Assembly: GCA_017408185.1 (NCBI GenBank)
Contig: JAFQVE010000470.1
Coordinates: forward strand, 1 to 8,794
Length of the DNA: 8,794 nucleotides
Direction of reading: 5' to 3'
Source of the DNA: Oscillospiraceae bacterium
GTDB taxonomy: Bacteria > Bacillota_A > Clostridia > Oscillospirales > JAAYXM01
Shown: positions 1 to 7,400 of the stretch, one piece after another
How the letters are laid out: every line of letters begins with the position of its first letter
How positions within the stretch are numbered: the stretch's first letter is position 1
Made by a program: the position numbers and the translations under genes
The notes under the pieces: generated by a model
The model's input: only the letters and a program-made list of their open reading frames with translations
Databases searched by the model: none
Told to the model about the DNA's origin: nothing

Positions 1-241
1 CTATCAGAACCGCGACGTGACCGAGCCACAGCGAGACGGGGACCGCCGAATGGCGGTGGATGAGGTGTTATCACAATACCCCGACTTTGATACCGTCGCA
101 GAATACGCAAAGGAAGCAGTCACCGCCCTCATCTCGGCAGGACTTGTCAACGGCAAGAATGGCAAAATCGCTCCTACGGACTACACCACGCGTGCGGAGG
201 TTGCAGTACTTATCAAACGCATACTCGATTTTATAAAATAG
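1..241 (+). CDS. C-terminal SLH repeat of a surface protein (5' end outside window)
   Basis: This is the tail of a gene whose frame is open to the left edge (first full codon at base 2) and ends at TAG 239-241. About the last 50 residues form one S-layer homology repeat: an FDTV...YAKEAV helix, the turn AGLVNGKNGKIAP, then TRAEVAVLIKRIL, which carries the TRAE-type signature. SLH repeats usually come in threes at a protein end and bind pyruvylated secondary cell-wall polymer, so this is probably the third repeat of a cell-surface protein of unknown main function. A GTG at 17 could be called as a start, but it lacks a ribosome site and lies inside the open frame, so I treat the gene as partial. 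The first 60 bases are unusually GC-rich (40 of 60). The protein ends a few residues after the SLH motif. The window-right gene also ends in SLH repeats, so this may be a cluster of SLH surface proteins. Confidence 0.85.
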   Translation, partial: YQNRDVTEPQRDGDRRMAVDEVLSQYPDFDTVAEYAKEAVTALISAGLVNGKNGKIAPTDYTTRAEVAVLIKRILDFIK

Positions 242-255
242 TTTCAGGTAAAACA

Positions 256-299
256 AAAAGGATTACTTTGGAGATTTACGTCTCCGGAGTAATCCTTTT
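256..299. terminator. Bidirectional intrinsic terminator between convergent genes
   Basis: Bases 256-274 pair with 281-299 in a 19-bp stem (AAAAGGATTACT outer arm, GGAGA/TCTCC inner arm, two T-G wobbles between) with loop TTTACG. It starts 14 bases after the stop of the left SLH gene and ends 20 bases before the stop of the minus-strand regulator. On the plus strand the stem ends in TTTTC-TTA. On the minus strand it is followed by a better U tract (TTTTTGTTTT). It therefore probably stops transcription from both sides. The whole gap 242-319 is explained by this element. Confidence 0.9.
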
Positions 300-319
300 C
301 TTAGTATCATACGGGTAAT

Positions 320-1189
320 TTAATTGTTTTCCTTTGAAGCTAACTTTGCGTATTCCGACGGTGTTATTCTAACGCGTTGTTTAAAAAGCCGAGAAAAGTA
401 TTGAACTGAATTAAAACCGAGCCGTTCTGAAATTTGGGTGAAATTCAATGAGGTTTTCTTTATGAGTCGCTGCGCCTCTGAGATTTTGAGATAGGTAAAA
501 TACGAAACAGGAGACTCTCCAACAAGCTCATTGCAAATGCGATTTAATTTTGAAGGGCTTATAGCACAGCCACGGCTAATGTCCTCTAGAGTAAGAACTT
601 CGTTTATATGGGCAAGCATATATTCGGTTATGATATCTAATTGCTCGTAGCTGTAATTTTTGTGATTTGTAGTAAAGGCAGTGGTGTTTGAAGCTTCATC
701 GGGTAGAAGTAGGCTTATAAGCAGAAGCTCTAATCTGTTTTTGATTAGCTGAAGCTCAAGAGCGGATACATCTGATTTCGGAACCATTCCGCGTGCGACG
801 TTGCTTGCGAGCGTAAAGCAGCTTCTGCCGTGAGTTATAAGCTCCGTTAAAAGTGTTTTTTGCTTACTGTTCAGAGTGATTATACGATTGTAGATTGAGG
901 AGAGAATATTCGATTTTGCCTCAAAACCAACAATACAAACAGTTGCCGAGCTTGGCTGAATGTCTTCATGAAAGCTATTCGGTGCAAAAATCATGAGCTG
1001 GTTTTCCGAAAGATCGTATTGTGTTCCGTCAACATATACGGAATGCACTCCTTTTTCAACAAAGAAGAGTTCGGGGAAATCGTGCTTTTCTCCAAGCAAA
1101 TGTCTGCCTGTAAGTACAGAGTGATGAACAGAAAAAACAGAAGTGACAGAAATTGCGGAAGGTATATTGTTTTTAATATATTTAGTCAT
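320..1189 (-). CDS. AraC-family transcriptional regulator with cupin-like sensor domain
   Basis: This complete 289-aa DNA-binding regulator has the typical length for the AraC/XylS family. The N-terminal half looks like a cupin effector-binding domain: HDFPELFFVEKG (about residues 36-47), a VYVDGTQYDL strand, then LMIFAPNSFH (65-74). The C-terminal 100 residues hold two helix-turn-helix motifs, LTLEDISRGCAISPSKLNRI (199-218) and NFTQISERLGFNSVQYFSRL (249-268), the second matching the AraC signature GF....YFSR.FK. The ATG start is well supported by AAGGAGGTG (minus strand, 1204-1196) at normal spacing; the stop is TAA at 322-320. It is divergent from the giant SLH lyase gene across 159 bp and convergent with the left SLH gene. 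Regulators of this type often respond to sugars and activate a neighbouring polysaccharide-use gene. By position the likely targets are the lyase gene and its own gene; the ligand is unknown. Confidence 0.93.
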   Translation of the reverse strand: MTKYIKNNIPSAISVTSVFSVHHSVLTGRHLLGEKHDFPELFFVEKGVHSVYVDGTQYDLSENQLMIFAPNSFHEDIQPSSATVCIVGFEAKSNILSSIYNRIITLNSKQKTLLTELITHGRSCFTLASNVARGMVPKSDVSALELQLIKNRLELLLISLLLPDEASNTTAFTTNHKNYSYEQLDIITEYMLAHINEVLTLEDISRGCAISPSKLNRICNELVGESPVSYFTYLKISEAQRLIKKTSLNFTQISERLGFNSVQYFSRLFKQRVRITPSEYAKLASKENN

Positions 1190-1210
1190 TTAATGCACCT
1201 CCTTGTATCT

Positions 1211-1248
1211 TGAAAAAATTATACAAATTTCTGAAAAAATCGTATAAA
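1211..1248. promoter_or_regulatory. Candidate AraC-type operator: direct repeat with 21-bp period
   Basis: TGAAAAAAT occurs at 1211-1219 and again, identically, at 1232-1240. The following bases are partly alike (TATACAAA against GTATAAAG). The start-to-start distance is 21 bp, two helical turns, the same geometry as the araI1-I2 half-sites of E. coli AraC. The left copy overlaps the candidate -10 of the regulator gene. The right copy ends just upstream of where a -35 for the lyase promoter would lie. This fits a site that activates the lyase gene and represses the regulator gene. Function is inferred from geometry only, and A-rich repeats can occur by chance in such AT-rich DNA. Confidence 0.5.
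1218..1246 (-). promoter_or_regulatory. Candidate promoter of the AraC-family gene
   Basis: Read on the minus strand, bases 1223-1218 give a perfect TATAAT -10 hexamer. It lies about 14 bp upstream of the AAGGAGGTG ribosome site. The hexamer 17 bp further upstream (1246-1241, TATACG) is only a 3-of-6 match to TTGACA, so the -35 is weak. The left operator-like repeat overlaps the -10, which would allow autorepression. Confidence 0.5.
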
Positions 1249-1266
1249 GCAAAAAGAATATTAATG

Positions 1267-1275
1267 TGGTAAAAT
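1267..1275 (+). promoter_or_regulatory. Candidate extended -10 promoter of the giant lyase gene
   Basis: TGGTAAAAT is an extended -10 element (TG, one base, then TAAAAT, 5 of 6 to TATAAT). The -35 position at 17-bp spacing is AAGCAA, a poor match, as expected for an activator-dependent promoter. Transcription would start near 1282, giving a leader of about 67 bases. An alternative is TTAAAT (1275-1280), 17 bp, TATAGT (1298-1303). I cannot decide between them from sequence alone. Confidence 0.4.
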
Positions 1276-1280
1276 TAAAT

Positions 1281-1310
1281 TAAACTTAAGTTTATTATAT
1301 AGTAAGTTTA
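1281..1310. promoter_or_regulatory. 14-bp perfect palindrome plus third half-site, candidate operator
   Basis: TAAACTTAAGTTTA at 1281-1294 is a perfect palindrome. The half-site TAAGTTTA (1287-1294) recurs exactly at 1303-1310, a 16-bp direct repeat. The group sits at or just after the predicted start of the lyase transcript. It could bind a dimeric repressor or a second site of the AraC-type regulator. With no loop it is unlikely to act as an RNA hairpin. All-AT flanks raise the chance of coincidence. Confidence 0.4.
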
Positions 1311-1348
1311 AAAAAATGTAAAGAAAAATTAATTGGAGGAAAGAGAGA

Positions 1349-1417
1349 ATGAAAAGGATTTTTGCATTCATAACAGTTATTGCGCTTGTTGTCGGGATGA
1401 TTCCGATAACATATGCA
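1349..1417 (+). other. Sec signal peptide of the giant lyase
   Basis: Residues 1-23 show a KR-positive start, a hydrophobic core (IFAFITVIALVVGMIPI) and a probable cleavage after TYA, before GAGND. No lipobox cysteine is present, so export is by signal peptidase I, with anchoring left to the SLH repeats. Confidence 0.9.
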
Positions 1418-4400
1418 GGCGCGGGAAACGACGGTTATAAGTATATGTTTAACCTGTCTTCACATAAGCATACACAACCGGGAAAAGCGGATTTACGCAA
1501 CGGTGATTTCAGAGTCGATAATATGTCCGAAACGACAGAGTCTGCCACCTGGGGATTTTTAAATTGCAGTAACGCTCATTCAGTAAGCGCAAACGACACT
1601 TCCGTTGAATGGCAGATATATGATGAGGAAAAAGCAAATAACGATTTCGGAATCGGGTCAGCTCTTGGCTTTGAAATTTCTGTCGGAGCTTCGGGAGAAT
1701 ACGATCCAAAGCTTTGCGGAAAAGCTTCCGCAAACGGATTTAAGGCTGAAGTTTTTCTTATAAAAAAACCTCAGAATGCAACGGGTTGGATGTATTCTCC
1801 GGATAATGAAGAGACTTCAAACACGAGCTTCTTTGAAAACGTAAAAAAGATAAACTCTTATTACTCGTTGGGTGAGGTTGATTTTTACGGTGCTGACGGG
1901 ACGGATATAACCGCGAGTCTTGAAGCAGTTGATATTAAAAATGCAGGTGAGTACTTTCTTGTTCTCATACCGTCGGGAAAGAACGAGAGCGCGGTATCAG
2001 CCGATGATATATGGAAAGCAGAGCTTTTAAGCTTTTCGCTGAATGAAGTACCGGAAAACACGGCGCAAGAAAAGGAGTTCGATCCGGCGGCTGCATATAG
2101 GTTTAAAAACCCGAATGATACGATTAGTCCGCTCGCTGCAAACGGTGTTTTTACCGCAGACAATATTCAGGTGAGATTTTATGGATATGTTGTACCGAAC
2201 GCCCCTTTGGCGGTATTCGGTGTTCAGGTTGACGCATCCGGTACATACAATATTAATTTTAAAACAGATGAGGATGCAGCGGAAAACTCGGCGGCTCCGG
2301 CTATATACGTCATAGAGGATGATGGTACATATACAGGGAACACCGCGGCAAGTGCGCTGCTTGCGGGGAAGTCTCCCGTCGGATACTTCAATTTCTCAAC
2401 CCTCGAGGCTTCGGATGGATATGTGGCGGTGACAAAAGACGGAACAGAACAGAGTGGTGCATCGGCGGTATATCTTGAGTCTGCAAAGAAATATTTCATC
2501 GTTATGTATATGGATGCAACGTCTTTTTATCTCAATGATGTTGCAGATACCGGAGATTTGGGGAATAAGGGCTACGCACCTGCTGAAGGTGGCGGAATAT
2601 ATTGGGGGGCAACACGTCTTGGAAAAAGCCACTACCAAGTTATGAGGCTCGCCGGCATCGCGCTTACTCCTTCGGCTGAGGATGCGGATCCCGGAAAAGC
2701 AATACCCGCACCTGCAATCAAAGCCGCAGAGCTTACAATTTCGGGAGAGAAGATTTTTGCGGGAAATTATGTGAAATCCGAAATATCCGTCACGGATGAG
2801 AATGATGCGCTGTGGATGTACGACTATGAAGCGATATACAAAACCTCAAACAGCAATGTATCCATTGATTCAAACGGAACTATAACAGGTGTTGCAAAAG
2901 GAAATGCCGAGGTCTGGGCAGAGATAACGGTTGACGGAAAAACCGTTATAACCAACAAAGTTGAGATAGAAGTTCTTCCGGTTCCGACGCTCTCAAGGCT
3001 TGTTATTTCATCAAATAAGGTGCTGCCGGATGTCGGCACTTCGGCACAGCTTACGGTTTCGGGATTACTTTCGGACGGAACTGAGGCAGATATGAGTAAA
3101 TATGAAGTTTCGCTCACAAGCTCGAACCTTGAAGTTGCAACTGTTTCACCTGACGGAAAGGTCGATACACATAAATCAGGACTTGCTGTTATTACCGCAA
3201 GGACAATAAATGAAGATGGCTATGAAATTACAGGTAAGTATAACTTCAATGTGGGCGCAGCATCGAAGAATGTGGTCATAAATTTCATGGATACAGTGCT
3301 TAATGAAGATTTAAGCGCACCTGGACCCAGCCAGACACCCGGATATGAGATTGTAACGGATGAATCGGATACAACGTATTGGAACAGAACAAACTCAAAC
3401 AATACGGACACAGAAAGGTTTATCTATTCCGGCGCAATCGGCCCCGTTTGGCCCGGAGCTGATGCCAATGCAAAAAGCGGAGTAACGCTTCTTGTAAACA
3501 TTCCGCTTGAGCAGGACTACAGAATAGTCTATCGCGGTGCAAAGTGGAAAAACGGCGGGAATTTTTACGTCTTTGTTGATGATCAGTACATCGGAGAATA
3601 TAAAGGGTTTGATGCAAGCTGTGACAAGGTGGTTGATTGCGGAGAGTTTGTTTTTAACACCGTTCACCTTACACCCGGTCCGCACAAGCTTGTGTTTAAG
3701 AAGAGCGAGCATGTATCTTACAGAGGTGCGCTGTTCTTAAAAGAAATCCGGTTTGAGGGTATAGCAGAGAGCGGCACGGAATTTAAGAATTTCTCAGCCG
3801 AGCTTCCGTCTGAGCTTGCTGTCGGTGAGGTTTTCGAAGGTGAGGCATTTGCGGAAATGTCAGACGGCTCTGTTCTCCACTTCGGTATAAACGACGATGG
3901 AAGCAAGGATTTATCAACAAAAGCAGTTCTCGAAACCGAGGATGATAAAATACTTGCCATAAGCGAATTTAGCGAAAACACAATAGGAAACAACGGAAAG
4001 ATTCCGTATCAAATAAAAGGCATTGAAGCGGGGATTGCAACCGTTAAGTTCGGAATGATGATTCAAGGCAATCCGCATATAGAGACAAAAACGATTGAGG
4101 TTAAGAAGCTTGACCTTTCTTCGGTAAGCTTCTCAGATTCACGCAAAACTCTTTTCTGCGGAGCGAGTGCGGAGGTTTTTGCAGAAGCGAAGCTTGAAAA
4201 TAAAAGAGCTCTCGGAGAAAAAAGCGCACCGATAATATATACGTCTATGGATGACAAGATAGTGACGGTGGACGGAAATACCATCACGGGCGTGAAGGTC
4301 GGAAAGACACAGATTAAAGCATCGGCAACCTTTAACGGAAAAACGGTGGATGGGTATCTTGACGTTGAGGTTGTGGATGAGGGTATTGCCGAAATAGAAA

Positions 4401-7400
4401 TAACCTCCGGCGGAAGTGATAAGATAAGACTTTCGGATGATCCGACAGACCGCTATCCGCTTTGGGTAACTGCCAAAACAAACCTTGGAAACGACGTGGA
4501 TATGTCGGATATTGAGATTTCTGCTGAGACGTTAACTCCTGATATTGCAAACATTGCACTTGAGAGCTATCCGGATGCAAACAGCGCTCCCACATATTAT
4601 ATCGAGCCGCGAATGGAAGGCACGGCAATGTTTAATGTTCAGATAAAGCTGCCACTGCAAACGATAACAAAAGAGGTTGAAATCCCCGTTGTGCCGGCAA
4701 AGACAAAGGCAACGCTGTTCACGGAGGAAAGACGCAAAATCGCAATTGAAAACGTTTCAAAATACTCGTGGGCAGAGTCCTCTGCACAGACTCAGATATC
4801 AAGAGCGGATAAATATGTCGGGCTTGAAGAGCAGATATATAATCTCTTCCCGTCTCAGGAAATACCGAGAAGTATGACTGTCGGTGCCGAGGGAGACCCG
4901 GAAATGTATTATTGCCGCTATTGCGGAACTGATCTGCAGGCAGAATATGCAAATTTCCCGTGGAAACACGCACCGCTTACAAGACCGTGGAAAATCCAGT
5001 GTCCGGATTGTAAGCGTCTGTTCCCGTCAAATGATTTTGAAAGCTTTTATAAGCTTGGACTTAATGAATACGGAGAATTCATTTATCAGGCTGCGCTGGA
5101 TAAGCACCGCGAGCTCTTTGGTGATAAAACAATAGATGAGCCGGGTACAAAACATAGTGAGCAGTGGAAGAAATACTACGGCTACGGAGTAGAGGGCGGA
5201 TATCTTACAAACATCCTTTACGATGACCTTGAGGATAACAAGACAATAAACTGCGGACGTGGGCTTCGCGACGGAGAAACTGTGGAAACATGGGGTGTTG
5301 ACGATGGCTACGGCTATGTGCCGTCAAAATCCGACGGAACGCCGTATGGCTACACTGTTGATAATAAATTCATAACAGAACGCCATCTGTATATCGCAGA
5401 ATACGCCCACAGTGCTTTGTGGAGATACCAGAACGGCGACGGCGGCGGTATGCTTACCCATGCGATAGACTCGAACGCAAACGCATATTACTATACCGGA
5501 GACATCAGATACGGAAGGACTGCGGCAATACTTTTAGACCGCCTTGCAGACTTTTTCCCGGATTATGATATAAAGGTTTTCGGAGATGATGTGTGGAACT
5601 CTGATGGCGGTTCAAACAACGGAAAGCGTGAGGGGCGTATATGGGAAACCGGTCTTGTTATGAACAATGCGCGTTCGTATGACAAGGTCTTTGAGCTTTA
5701 TGACGACCCGTATGTGCTTTCATTTATACAAAACAAAGCAAGTCAGTATAAAATGCGAAGCTCAAAGCAAACTCCGTCACAGATACGGCAGCATATTGAG
5801 GATAGGCTGATACGGGAAAGCCTTGATTGCGTTCGCCGCTATGAGGTTTTCGGAAACTTCGGCCCGGCACAGCAGGTGACGACAATATGTGCAATAGTTT
5901 TAGACTCACCCGATGAAACAAAGCACTGGCTTGAGTATCTAAACAAACCGGGCTGGAAGAACGTAAAGCCCTTGGCAACAGGCGGTGGAATAAATGAGGT
6001 TCTTTTCTCCACGACCGATGCCGACGGTATGAGTGATGAAGCTTCGGAATACGGAACTATATGGCTTGATGGTTTGATAAGCGTTGCGGAATCTCTCAGC
6101 TATTATGAAGGGACCGAAGATTTAGAAAAAACAAAATTTACGAACAACCCGAAGTATAAGCAGATGTTTTACGGTTTGCTTCCGGTATACGCTGCAAAGA
6201 GCTACTCGGCACAGATAGGCGATTCGGGAACTACTGCGGGAAATTCGCACTGGTTGGATGAGGCTCTTGCGCTTCAGGGATATATTGAGACAAAGGACCC
6301 GGTTTTTGCACAGTTTTTGTATATGCTCAACGGCGACAAGGTGGACGGGCTTCATTACAGTATAGATACAAAAGATCCCGAAAGCCTTCAGCGTGAGATT
6401 TCCGATATTATTGACAAATACGGAACGCTTGACCTTAAGTCGGATATACTGACGCATTTCGGATATGCGATTCTGCGTGACGGCAAAGCCTTTTCAAGTA
6501 ATGTGACGGCGACAACAGCGGATGATACAACGAGAAATGCATGGCTCTATTTCGGCGGTGCTGCAACAAGCCACGGTCACGAGGATAGCTTAAATCTCGG
6601 ACTCACCGCTTTCGGACTTAACTTCCTGCCGGACCTCGGATATCCTGAAAAAACAGGTTCAGATCCAAACAGAATGCAGTGGGTTTCAAATACGCTTTCG
6701 CATAATACCGTGGTTGTAAACGAAAAAATGCAAAAGGAAAACAGCGAAATCCACGGCAAAGTAAAGCATTATGATGATACGGATATGGTCAAGGTAATTG
6801 ATGTTTCCACAAAATACAGCTACGAGGATGAGAACATTGACGAGTATCGCCGGGCTGTTGTTATGATTAATGTGGATGACAAGAACTCCTATTATGTTGA
6901 CCTGTTCAGGATTCTCGGTGGAAACAGCCATATTTACAGCCTGCACGCACAAAGCAACGAGATAACAAAGACTGAAGGATTAACGCTTGTTCCCCAGGTT
7001 GATGAAAACGGAAAGTATATCGGAACATATGCAGGACCTGATGTAGAATATGGTCCGGATCCGGGAGGGAATTCGCCGAACAACAAGTATCCGCTCGGAT
7101 ATACGTGGATTAATAACGTAGACCGTGATGAAAATCCGGAGGATAAAATAGAAGTAGATTTCAAAATAAAAGACTTCAACAAGGCTATTTCAAACTCCAA
7201 TGGACTGGGGCTTTACGTGACGATGCTCAACGGCACAAATGTAAAGCAGGGCGCAGATGTAAACGTTGCAATTGCAGACGGATATGTGCCGGATAAAGCA
7301 GAAAATAAGCGGATTGATAAGCTTAAGTATGTGCTTGTTGAAAACGAGGGAAGAAATCTCGACACTGTGTTCACAACGGTTTACGAGCCGTATCGCGGAA

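Noticed and set aside
42..57. Inverted repeat ACCGCC-GAAT-GGCGGT
   Set aside because: A 6-bp stem inside coding sequence with no U tract. Likely chance in a GC-rich stretch and not a terminator.
17..241. A separate small gene starting at GTG 17
   Set aside because: The frame is open to the window edge, there is no ribosome site before the GTG, and the product would be a lone SLH repeat. It is the tail of a larger gene.
968..1213. 81-codon plus-strand open frame antisense to the 5' end of the AraC-family gene
   Set aside because: The AraC-family frame on the other strand has clear domains and a strong ribosome site. The antisense peptide has no recognisable feature.
1282..1348. Possible riboswitch or leader RNA upstream of the lyase gene
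   Set aside because: The leader is short and almost all A/T, with no stable stem and no known aptamer motif.
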